From Candidatus Zixiibacteriota bacterium (GTDB lineage: Bacteria; Zixibacteria; MSB-5A5; GN15; FEB-12), in contig JACZXB010000001.1 in NCBI GenBank assembly GCA_022571845.1, positions 372,001 to 436,000 of the forward strand: DNA of 64,000 nucleotides, written 5' to 3'. The notes under the pieces are model-generated. The model saw only the letters and a list, made by a program, of their open reading frames with translations. It did no database searches and was not told where the DNA came from. Of this stretch, positions 54,990 through 62,128 are shown piece after piece. How positions within the stretch are numbered: position 1 is the first letter of the stretch; each line of letters starts with the position of its first letter. A program made the position numbers and the translations under genes.

Positions 54990-55032
54990 ACCCTTCGACT
55001 CCCTTGGCGGGACGTTGTCCGCTCAGGATGAC
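54990..55032 (+). repeat. 43-base repeat, inverted copy B flanking the FG-GAP gene
   Basis: Near-identical inverse of 53699-53741 (one mismatch), about 1.25 kb apart. More diverged relatives in the CTTCGAC...GTGAC pattern lie at 57290-57336 and 58186-58210. Confidence 0.8.
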
Positions 55033-55042
55033 AATCTTAAAA

Positions 55043-55090
55043 GATGGATTCCAGCCTGCGCCTCTCGTAGGGACTAAAGCTGGAAAGACG
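55043..55090 (+). repeat. GATGGATTCC...GGGACTAAAGC repeat
   Basis: Second member of the repeat type seen at 14524-14592, sharing GATGGnTTCC and GGGACTAAAGC..GGAAAGAC around a different inner arm. Confidence 0.6.
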
Positions 55091-55102
55091 AAATGGGTAG
55101 CT

Positions 55103-55181
55103 GAGTAGGTCGAAACCCGCCAAAGGTGTGGTTTCGACAAAGCCGAGTAGGTCGAAACCCGCCAAAGGTGTGGTTTCGACA
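55103..55181 (+). repeat. Tandem pair of 37-base palindromic units
   Basis: Two identical 37-base units (55103-55139 and 55145-55181), each holding the inverted arms GTCGAAACC and GGTTTCGAC around CGCCAAAGGTGT. Only 5 bases lie between the copies. They are located between the FG-GAP gene and glnA. Not a CRISPR array. Confidence 0.75.
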
Positions 55182-55186
55182 CTTTT

Positions 55187-55232
55187 GAGATTGCCGCGTC
55201 GTCCCGACTTGGTCGGGACTCCTCGCAATGAC
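55187..55232 (-). repeat. GTCATTGCGA...GCAATCTC interspersed repeat, copy 1
   Basis: The minus strand reads GTCATTGCGAGGAGTCCCGA and ends GCGGCAATCTC, with the inner palindrome GTCCCGACCAAGTCGGGAC. The GTCATTGCGA...GCAATCTC frame is a widespread bacterial intergenic repeat. A second copy is at 57343-57382. It ends 10 bases before the glnA stop, so may shape the end of that transcript. Confidence 0.7.
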
Positions 55233-55241
55233 AGTCTCCTT

Positions 55242-56567
55242 CTACAGCATGGGCAGGTACTTGTCGATTTCGTAGTTAGTGACTTTTGTGCGGTAGGCGT
55301 CCCATTCGATACGTTTGTTTTCTATCAGTTTGTCAAAAACATGTTCACCGAGTGTCTTTTTCATCAGTGCTGATTTTTCAAATTCTATGATAGCGTTCTC
55401 CAGCGAATTGGGCAGGACATCGACATTAAGTCCGGCTTTCTTTTCGGCATTCATGTGGAAGATGTTTTCCTCGATTGGCTCGGGCAGGTCGTAGTTGTTT
55501 GCGATGCCTTTCATACCGGCAGCCAGCATGCAGGAGAAGGCCAGATAGGGATTGGCGGCCGGGTCTGCCGAGCGGAGTTCCACGCGGGTCGCTTTTTCCT
55601 TGCCGACCCGGTACATCGGCACCCGCACCATGCTGGAGCGGTTGCGTCTGCCCCAGCTGACATAGACCGGAGCTTCATATCCCGGAACAAGTCGCTTGTA
55701 GGAATTTACCCACTGATTGGTCACCAGCGTGAACTCTTTGACATGCTTCAATATGCCGGCAATAAAGTTTTTGGCCATTTTTGAGAGGTGGTAGAAATCC
55801 TCTTTTTCAAAAAAGAGGTTTTTGTCACCCTCAAACAACGACATATGGACATGCATGCCGCTGCCGTTTTCGCCAAAAATCGGCTTGGGCATAAAGCTGG
55901 CATAAAGTCCGTTTTGGAGGGCAATTTCTTTGACGACAAACCGGTAAATCTGGGAAAAGTCGGCCATCACCAGAGCTTCCTGATATTTCAGGTCAATCTC
56001 GTGCTGGCTGGGAGCAACTTCGTGGTGGGAGCACTCGACCGGAATGTGGAGGTCTTCAAGCGCGGCCACGGTCATCTTGCGCACTTTGGTGCCTAAATCT
56101 GTTGATTCGTAGTCGAAATATCCGGCGCGATCAATTATGCCGGGCTCTCTGTCATTTTCGAAATAGAAATATTCCATTTCCGGACCGAGGTAGTATGTCC
56201 AGTTTTTTTCTTGCAATTTCTTCAAATTCCGCTTCATCACCCAGCGTGGGTCGCCATCGTAGGGGGTGCCATCGGGATTTTCAATATCGCAAAACATAAT
56301 GGCGATTTTCTCAGTGCCGATTTCCCAGGGAATTACCCGGAAAGTGAGCGGGTCAGGCATAGCCATCAGATCAGACTCTTCGATACGGGCAAACCCCTCC
56401 ACCGAGGAACCGTCGAAGCCCTGGCCTTCTTCCAGCACTTGCTCGATTTCCGAACGGGTTATAGACATCCCTTTGATCTTGCCGAGAACGTCAGTGAAAC
56501 AGAGCCGGATATGCCCCACGCCGGCTTCGTCAATTTGTTTAAGAACTGCCTCCTTGGTCTTGGTCAC
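55242..56567 (-). CDS. glnA: Glutamine synthetase, type I (alpha form)
   Basis: The 441-residue protein matches GlnA: FDGSSVEGFARIEESDL, LGPEMEYFYF, the SHHEVAPSQHEIDLKY metal and ATP site, FGENGSGMHVHMSL, NSYKRLVPGYEAPVYVSWG, and RVELRSADPAANPYLAF. It lacks the roughly 25-residue insertion and adenylylation segment of the beta form. It makes Gln from Glu and ammonia. ATG at 56565-56567. The 5' side is AT-rich; no operator was recognised. Confidence 0.96.
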   Translation of the reverse strand: MTKTKEAVLKQIDEAGVGHIRLCFTDVLGKIKGMSITRSEIEQVLEEGQGFDGSSVEGFARIEESDLMAMPDPLTFRVIPWEIGTEKIAIMFCDIENPDGTPYDGDPRWVMKRNLKKLQEKNWTYYLGPEMEYFYFENDREPGIIDRAGYFDYESTDLGTKVRKMTVAALEDLHIPVECSHHEVAPSQHEIDLKYQEALVMADFSQIYRFVVKEIALQNGLYASFMPKPIFGENGSGMHVHMSLFEGDKNLFFEKEDFYHLSKMAKNFIAGILKHVKEFTLVTNQWVNSYKRLVPGYEAPVYVSWGRRNRSSMVRVPMYRVGKEKATRVELRSADPAANPYLAFSCMLAAGMKGIANNYDLPEPIEENIFHMNAEKKAGLNVDVLPNSLENAIIEFEKSALMKKTLGEHVFDKLIENKRIEWDAYRTKVTNYEIDKYLPML

Positions 56568-56735
56568 TTACTCTTTCCTCCACACAGATTTGAACTTTTT
56601 GTCGTAGAAATTGAAAGATTGCAATTTATAAATTGTTCCGCGAAAGACAATAAAAAATGTAATAATATTTTTGTTTTTTGGAAGTTTCGAGTTTTTTTTG
56701 AGATGCAGTCTAACGCTGAACTTTAAGACGGATTG

Positions 56736-57233
56736 TTAATCTACTTCCAAGTCAAGGCTTATGTTTTTCCGGACAGGAATAAGCTGGCGGCAGCTGACAC
56801 CGGCCATCTCGAACATCTTACGGGCGGCTACAAAAATATCGTCGCCGCTGTATTTATCTGAGAGGAAGACGATTTCTTTTATGCCTACCTGAATTATAAG
56901 TTTGGCGCAATCGTTACAGGGAAAGAGCGAAATATATATAGAGGCACCGTCCAGTTCCGGCTTGTTTGAGGAATTGGTAATGGCATTCATCTCGGCGTGG
57001 CAAACGTAAGGGTATTTCGTGTCCAGATAGTCACCCTTTTTGTCCCAGGGGAGTTTGTCATCGGAGCAGCCGGCCGGAAAGCCGTTGTAGCCGATACCGA
57101 TAATGCGCTTCTTGGAATTTACAATACAGGCTCCGACCTGGGTGCCGGGGTCTTTGGAGCGGTGTGCCGAGAGCTGGGCTACGCCCATGAAATAGTCATC
57201 CCAGCTGATATAGTCGGTGCGTTTTTTCTGCAT
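56736..57233 (-). CDS. Deoxycytidylate deaminase
   Basis: The 165 residues carry the zinc deaminase motifs CHAEMNAITNSS and FPCNDCAKLII, with the ComEB/dCMP-deaminase signatures SKDPGTQVGACIVN and GIGYNGFPAGCSD. It converts dCMP to dUMP for dTMP synthesis. It is separated from glnA by 168 AT-rich bases, which presumably carry the glnA promoter. Confidence 0.94.
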   Translation of the reverse strand: MQKKRTDYISWDDYFMGVAQLSAHRSKDPGTQVGACIVNSKKRIIGIGYNGFPAGCSDDKLPWDKKGDYLDTKYPYVCHAEMNAITNSSNKPELDGASIYISLFPCNDCAKLIIQVGIKEIVFLSDKYSGDDIFVAARKMFEMAGVSCRQLIPVRKNISLDLEVD

Positions 57234-57289
57234 GGGTGGCAGGATAATGGATTTGGGGAGTAATTGAAAGTGATTTTGAGAAAAGTCAC

Positions 57290-57336
57290 ACTTCGACTCG
57301 TTCGACAGGCTCAGTACGGCGTCCGCTCAGCGTGAC
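57290..57336 (+). repeat. Diverged CTTCGAC...GTGAC repeat
   Basis: Contains CTTCGACTCGTTCGACAGG and GTCCGCTCAGCGTGAC, matching the ends of the 43-base repeat family but with a different inner part. It is directly followed by the GTCATTGCGA repeat at 57343. Confidence 0.6.
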
Positions 57337-57342
57337 GGCTCT

Positions 57343-57382
57343 GTCATTGCGAACCCTGATGAAATCAGGGTGTGGCAATCTC
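57343..57382 (+). repeat. GTCATTGCGA...GCAATCTC interspersed repeat, copy 2
   Basis: GTCATTGCGA, a short hairpin CCCTGATGAAATCAGGG, then GGCAATCTC. Same family as 55187-55232 in opposite orientation, with a different inner palindrome. Confidence 0.7.
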
Positions 57383-57450
57383 GCCTTAAATTATCGCGGG
57401 CGGCCAGCACTAGACTGGTCCTCATCTGCCCCAAATTCTAAGTCAATAAA

Positions 57451-58038
57451 CTAGGCCGGTTTGGTAACTCCTTTCAATTCTTCTTCAGTCAATTGACGAA
57501 ATGACCATTTGTAACCGTAGTAGACAGCAATCCCGTAAAAGAGAATGTCCATAAATGAAAAAGTGTCAACCAGTATTTCGAAAGCAATCGAGAAATCCAG
57601 CGCTCCGACGACATCCATAAACGGGATAGACTCGGCCTCGGCGTAAAAAATACAGGCTGTCAGGACATTTCCTAAAAGACAGCCAACAAGCGACAGACCG
57701 CCGCCGATATAGCCGTAGACCTGATCAACTCCCTGTCCCATATAGCGGACCGCATAGCCGACCAGAAAACCGACACCTATTGCCATAAATCCGATCTGGT
57801 ATTCTGTAATGGCAGTTATGATTGCCCAAACCGAGGCTCCGGCCAAAGCGGCGATAAATCCGCCCAGAATACCCATGCTCAGATTCTGGTTTTCCTTGAG
57901 GCTGTTCATCAGCATCTGCATTTTCATTTCATCGATAACCGGCGGTGCAGTATCTTCGGAAATTTGAGGGTGCGGCTGGAGTGGTGAGCTAGGAGAGCTT
58001 GAAACAGGTTTTTGAGGTTCGTTTTCCTGGTTGAACAT
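57451..58038 (-). CDS. Small multi-pass membrane protein, unknown function
   Basis: The 195 residues have a Pro- and Ser-rich cytosolic start (about 1-50) and four hydrophobic helices (about 55-75, 82-100, 110-132, 160-180) with Gly-rich turns (AVRYMGQGVDQVYGYIGGG). I do not recognise a named family; similar proteins with a Pro-rich head and a four-helix core occur in FCB genomes. It sits between two repeat-bearing gaps and has no obvious operon partner. Confidence 0.7.
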   Translation of the reverse strand: MFNQENEPQKPVSSSPSSPLQPHPQISEDTAPPVIDEMKMQMLMNSLKENQNLSMGILGGFIAALAGASVWAIITAITEYQIGFMAIGVGFLVGYAVRYMGQGVDQVYGYIGGGLSLVGCLLGNVLTACIFYAEAESIPFMDVVGALDFSIAFEILVDTFSFMDILFYGIAVYYGYKWSFRQLTEEELKGVTKPA

Positions 58039-58329
58039 ATTTGATTCCTCTCCGGCAGATTACAATCAGACCTGCCTATATAATAACGAGAATAGACTAT
58101 TAGTTCTATGTCGGCTCTATAGAGAAACTACGTTAAACTTGAAACAGCCTCTGGTGGAGCGGCAAGTCAACTAAATATGGGAAGTCACCCTTCGACAGCC
58201 TCTGGATGACTATCTGTTGCAAGGAGTAGTTCAAGAACCTGCTATACTCTATCCATTCCCTGTGATACCTCTTTAAGCCAAGAACCCACCATAAATGGTG
58301 GGGCGCTCAAAAGTGAAATGTTTTCTACT
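58039..58329. other. Intergenic region with repeat fragments
   Basis: The 291 bases hold a CACCCTTCGAC...GGATGAC fragment (58186-58210) and the palindromic hairpin at 58283-58304. No reading frame or RNA fold was recognised. Confidence 0.5.
58283..58304. repeat. Palindromic hairpin repeat, copy 2
   Basis: AACCCACC-ATAAATGGTGGGGC, the inverse of 54940-54961. It lies 26 bases beyond the slipin stop codon. Confidence 0.6.
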
Positions 58330-59100
58330 CTACTCCCCTACCTTTTTCTGGATGAATCTGTTGATGCCTTCAAGGATGTCTATCGGGATCGGGAATATCA
58401 GCGTGGAGTTTTTCTCTGATGCAACTTCCGTAAGAGTTTGCAGATATCTCAGCTGCATTGTTCCGGGGGATGTTGCAATAACAGCGGCAGCTTCACTTAA
58501 TTTCTGGGCCGCCTCAAATTCACCCTGGGCGTGAATAATTTTTGCACGGCGTTCGCGCTCGGCTTCGGCCTGTTTGGCTATGGCTCGCACCATATCCGGC
58601 GGCAGGTCGACATTTTTTACTTCAACTACCGAGACCTTAACGCCCCACGGTTCTGTCTGCTCGTCAATAATACGCTGTAGTTCGGCATTTATTTTTTCGC
58701 GTTCGGCTAAAAGGTCATCAAGCTCAACCTGCCCCAGCACCGAGCGCAAAGTTGTTTGCGCAATTTGTGAGGTTGCTTCGAAAAAGTTAGCAACTGAAAC
58801 AATCGAGCGGTTGGCATCTGTCACTTGAAAATAAAGCACCGCGTTGACCTTTACCGAGACGTTATCTTTGGTGATAACATCCTGCGGGGGAATGTCGTAA
58901 GTAATAACACGTAAATCTACTCTTACCAGTTTATCAACGAACGGTATTAAGAAGATAATTCCAGGCCCTTTGGCGCCGATTAAGCGGCCCAGGCGAAAGA
59001 CCACGCCGCGTTCGTATTCCTTGAGTATTCGAACTATCATATTGAGCAATGTCAAAAATCCCATAAAAGCAATTATCGCTATAAATACAGGTCCACCCAT
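58330..59100 (-). CDS. SPFH/stomatin-like slipin
   Basis: The 256-residue protein starts with a membrane helix (about 4-25), then the SPFH/band-7 domain ([51 protein letters not shown]) and a coiled-coil region ([20 protein letters not shown] and [20 protein letters not shown]). It scaffolds membrane microdomains. It is 12 bases after the NfeD gene, the well-known slipin-NfeD pairing. ATG at 59098-59100. Confidence 0.94.
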   Translation of the reverse strand: MGGPVFIAIIAFMGFLTLLNMIVRILKEYERGVVFRLGRLIGAKGPGIIFLIPFVDKLVRVDLRVITYDIPPQDVITKDNVSVKVNAVLYFQVTDANRSIVSVANFFEATSQIAQTTLRSVLGQVELDDLLAEREKINAELQRIIDEQTEPWGVKVSVVEVKNVDLPPDMVRAIAKQAEAERERRAKIIHAQGEFEAAQKLSEAAAVIATSPGTMQLRYLQTLTEVASEKNSTLIFPIPIDILEGINRFIQKKVGE

Positions 59101-59112
59101 TTCTTCACCTCT

Positions 59113-60474
59113 TTAACTATTAAGTTTTCTAACCTTTAGCTTAAGTCTATCGACAGCTGTTATTTCTACCTTGCTGCCTGTTTCATATTCTTCAGCCGCA
59201 TCTATTTTCCATAAGGCGCCCCCGACATAAACATAGCCACTCTTTCGCACTTCTCCTGTTTGGCCGATTAATCCTTCGTTGCCGACTATCGGACGATTCT
59301 TTTGCGCTATTATCACCAGCCAGGTGACAAGAAAAACGACAGCGCCTACAAAAATAACCATACTTATCAAGAATGGCATCGAAATTCCCAGGGCCGGGTC
59401 AACTGTGTCGATAAGCATAAGCCCTCCAAAGAAAAGTGAAATCACACCGCCGACTGTAAGCAGGCCATGACTGATTATTTTTATTTCTGCAATGAACAGT
59501 AAGGCCGCTAGTAAAACCAATGCCAGTCCGGCAAAATTTATGGGCAGAGTCTGAAAGGCGTAGAACGCCAGAATAAGCGAGATAGCGCCAACTACTCCGG
59601 GGAATATCGAACCGGGGTTATATAGTTCGAGCATAATTCCAAGTCCGCCAATCGACATTAGTAAAAAGGCAATATTTGGCTGGGTGATGATTTCGAGAAT
59701 CATATGCGCGAACGAAGTTTCAATTTCTTCAATTTCTCTGTTTTCAAGGGCGAGAGTTTTTTTGCCGTATGTAAGTTCTATTTCGCGGCCGTTTAATTGT
59801 TCGAGCAGGTCATCAATATCTCTGGCAATAACATCGATAACGTTTATTTCCAGGGCATCTTTATCAGTTATAGATACAGATTCACGAACGACTTTTTCTG
59901 CCCATTCTTCGTTGCGGCCTCTTTTCTGAGCATAAGAGCGAATCTGGGCGACAGCGTCGTTAGTAACCTTTTCATTCATGATCGAGTCTATCTTCTCGCC
60001 ACTTCCGGAGACCGGATGAGCCGAGCCGATATTTGTAGTCGGTGCCATGGCGGCAATGTGGGCGGCGTAGGTCATATAGACTCCTGCCGAACCGGCATGC
60101 GCTCCGGAGGGTGAGACATAAACACAGACAGGCACTTTTGAATTTAGAAAGTTTGAGCAGATTGACCGTGTGGCATTCGAAAATCCGCCGGGAGTGTTGA
60201 GTGTTACCACTAACAGTTCGGCGCCTTCGTCTTCAGCCAGTTCTATCGCCTGTTCGATGCGTTCGTCGGTGACAGCACCGATAGGACCATCGACTTTTAG
60301 AATATAAACTTTGGCAGGTAACAGTTTTTCAGCTTCTTTGACCGTATCAGACAGAAGTGTGTCTTTTGGCTCGGTTGTATCCTGCGCCAGTGCGAATTGG
60401 ATTGTAATCGATATAAAGGGAATAACGAAAAGAAATGCAAAAAACAGTAACGATACCCTACTTAACTTTCTCAT
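59113..60474 (-). CDS. NfeD-family membrane-bound ClpP-class protease
   Basis: The 453 residues comprise a signal peptide (about 1-30), a ClpP-like serine protease domain (about 50-235, with YVSPSGAHAGSAGVYMTYAA nucleophile Ser and catalytic Lys in NEKVTNDAV), four transmembrane helices (about 265-390), and a C-terminal OB-fold NfeD domain (GLIGQTGEVRKSGYVYVGGAL). In archaea the long form cleaves the C-terminus of its slipin partner. Here the slipin gene follows at 12 bases, so the same relationship is likely. Confidence 0.94.
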   Translation of the reverse strand: MRKLSRVSLLFFAFLFVIPFISITIQFALAQDTTEPKDTLLSDTVKEAEKLLPAKVYILKVDGPIGAVTDERIEQAIELAEDEGAELLVVTLNTPGGFSNATRSICSNFLNSKVPVCVYVSPSGAHAGSAGVYMTYAAHIAAMAPTTNIGSAHPVSGSGEKIDSIMNEKVTNDAVAQIRSYAQKRGRNEEWAEKVVRESVSITDKDALEINVIDVIARDIDDLLEQLNGREIELTYGKKTLALENREIEEIETSFAHMILEIITQPNIAFLLMSIGGLGIMLELYNPGSIFPGVVGAISLILAFYAFQTLPINFAGLALVLLAALLFIAEIKIISHGLLTVGGVISLFFGGLMLIDTVDPALGISMPFLISMVIFVGAVVFLVTWLVIIAQKNRPIVGNEGLIGQTGEVRKSGYVYVGGALWKIDAAEEYETGSKVEITAVDRLKLKVRKLNS

Positions 60475-60532
60475 AGTAACAATATGAGATATTGGGCAGT
60501 TGAAGTCAAATGAAAAGGGATTGGCTGAATTC

Positions 60533-62128
60533 TTACAGTTTGAGGCTGGAATGCGCGTACGCGTATTTTATATCGCCATCCAAAATAGTAGCCAGAACTT
60601 TGATATCGTAGATTTTTGATGCCGGCACTCTGGCGATATCATCTGAGAGCACCACAAAATCGGCCGGATAACCGGGTATTAACATTCCCCGGCAGTCTTG
60701 CTGCCCGACTGCAATAGCGGGGCCGAGTGTGAATCTGTAAAGCGCCTCAAGGGCAGAGATGCGCTGCCTGGGATAGAATATATCAAGGCTTTTGGGCCTG
60801 GCGCGCCGAACTGCGGCGGCGATTCCGGCAATCGGGTCAAGCGGTTCTATCGGGACGTCGGAGCCGAAAGCAAGATCTATGCCTTTGTCAATAAGTGTGC
60901 GAAAGATGAAGGCGTCGGCGCCGCGTTTGCCCCAGAATTTTCTGATCATTTTTATGTCTGACGGACAATGCGAAGGCTGCATTGAGGTGACCACGTTTAG
61001 TGTTTTTGTGCGCTCGACATCTTTTCTTCTGACGAGTTGATAGTGCTCGATGCGATGACGTGCGCCATGTTTTAGTTTTGGTGCTTTTTCAAATACATCC
61101 AGAACATTTGATACTGCTTTGTCACCGATAGCGTGGATAGCAGCCGGCAGGCCGAGCTTTGCAGCTTGCTTGACCGAAACAAGCATTTGTTTTATTGAAC
61201 GCACTTCGATACCAAAATTATTCTTGCTGCCTTTGTATTTTTCATGACAAAGTGCAGTCTTACTCCCCAGGGCGCCATCGGAAAAAATTTTAATTCCTGC
61301 GATTCTCAAGAATTCATCTCCCTGTCCATAGCGAATTTTATTCTTTAACAAAGTTGGCAGAGCACTGGCCTGAAAGTAGTAGTTGATGCGCAGGCCAAGT
61401 TTCTTTTTCTCGGACAGCTGCTGATACCACTCAAAAGCCAGCTGATTGCCGTCGAACGAATGTACACCTGTGACACCTTTTCTATAGGCCCAGTCTAATG
61501 CTTTTTGATAAAAACGGTTCATTTGACTTGTCGATGGTTCAGGCAGCAGGTCGCTGACAGAACTGTATGCCGCCGGTTCGCGGAGAATCCCCGAGGGATT
61601 TGCATCACTTAGTTTTTCGATTCTGCCGCCTGTCGGATCTTTTGTCTTCGAACTGATTCCTGCTAGCTGTAGAGCTTTGCTGTTTACCCAGGCCGTATGC
61701 TGGTCTTTAGTAAACATTATGGCAGGTCGGCCGCCGCTGACTTTGTCCAGCATAAACTTATCGGGCTCTCTTCTTTTTTTGAAAAAGTCGACTGAGTATC
61801 CCTCGCCTACCACCCATTCGTTTTTTTTAAGCGTCGCTGCAAAAGTTTTGATTTTGCTGAGGCACTTTTCCAGTGAGTCCAGACCATCAAGAGAAACTCT
61901 GCAAAAAGACTGAGCAAAATAGTGAAAATGAGTGTGGGCATCGACAAACCCCGGCACAATGGTCTTTTTCTTCAGATTGATTTTGGAGAAATTTTTGAAT
62001 TGTGGGCTTTGCTGCAGATTTTCTCCAATGGCTATTATGCGCCTTTTGTCCAGCGCCATTGAACTGACTACTTGATTATTAAACTGGGTGTAGATTTTGG
62101 CGTTATATATGAGAACTTTATCTTTCAA
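60533..62128 (-). CDS. YtcJ-like amidohydrolase
   Basis: The 531 residues match the YtcJ/metal-dependent amidohydrolase family: VDAHTHFHYF metal His pair, KDQHTAWVNSKAL, the His in AIHAIGDKAVS, RHRIEHYQLV, and FGSDVPIEPLDPI with catalytic Asp. The substrate is unknown, probably an amide or formamide. It overlaps selB by 11 bases, so the two are translationally coupled. Confidence 0.9.
   Translation of the reverse strand: MKDKVLIYNAKIYTQFNNQVVSSMALDKRRIIAIGENLQQSPQFKNFSKINLKKKTIVPGFVDAHTHFHYFAQSFCRVSLDGLDSLEKCLSKIKTFAATLKKNEWVVGEGYSVDFFKKRREPDKFMLDKVSGGRPAIMFTKDQHTAWVNSKALQLAGISSKTKDPTGGRIEKLSDANPSGILREPAAYSSVSDLLPEPSTSQMNRFYQKALDWAYRKGVTGVHSFDGNQLAFEWYQQLSEKKKLGLRINYYFQASALPTLLKNKIRYGQGDEFLRIAGIKIFSDGALGSKTALCHEKYKGSKNNFGIEVRSIKQMLVSVKQAAKLGLPAAIHAIGDKAVSNVLDVFEKAPKLKHGARHRIEHYQLVRRKDVERTKTLNVVTSMQPSHCPSDIKMIRKFWGKRGADAFIFRTLIDKGIDLAFGSDVPIEPLDPIAGIAAAVRRARPKSLDIFYPRQRISALEALYRFTLGPAIAVGQQDCRGMLIPGYPADFVVLSDDIARVPASKIYDIKVLATILDGDIKYAYAHSSLKL

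Noticed and set aside
55103-55181. Two 37-base repeats resembling a mini CRISPR array
   Set aside because: Only two units, a 5-base gap rather than a spacer of 25-40 bases, and no cas genes.
54985-55228. Small frames of 60-65 residues with repeated KPHLWRVSTYSA-like text
   Set aside because: They only translate the tandem palindromes and repeat blocks.
55242-56567. Adenylylation site in GlnA (NNYDLPEP)
   Set aside because: The segment resembles the beta-form NLYDLP motif, but the surrounding insertion is absent and the alignment suits the alpha form.
58283-58304. Rho-independent terminator of the slipin gene
   Set aside because: The hairpin is strong but has no T run; it matches a dispersed palindrome elsewhere.
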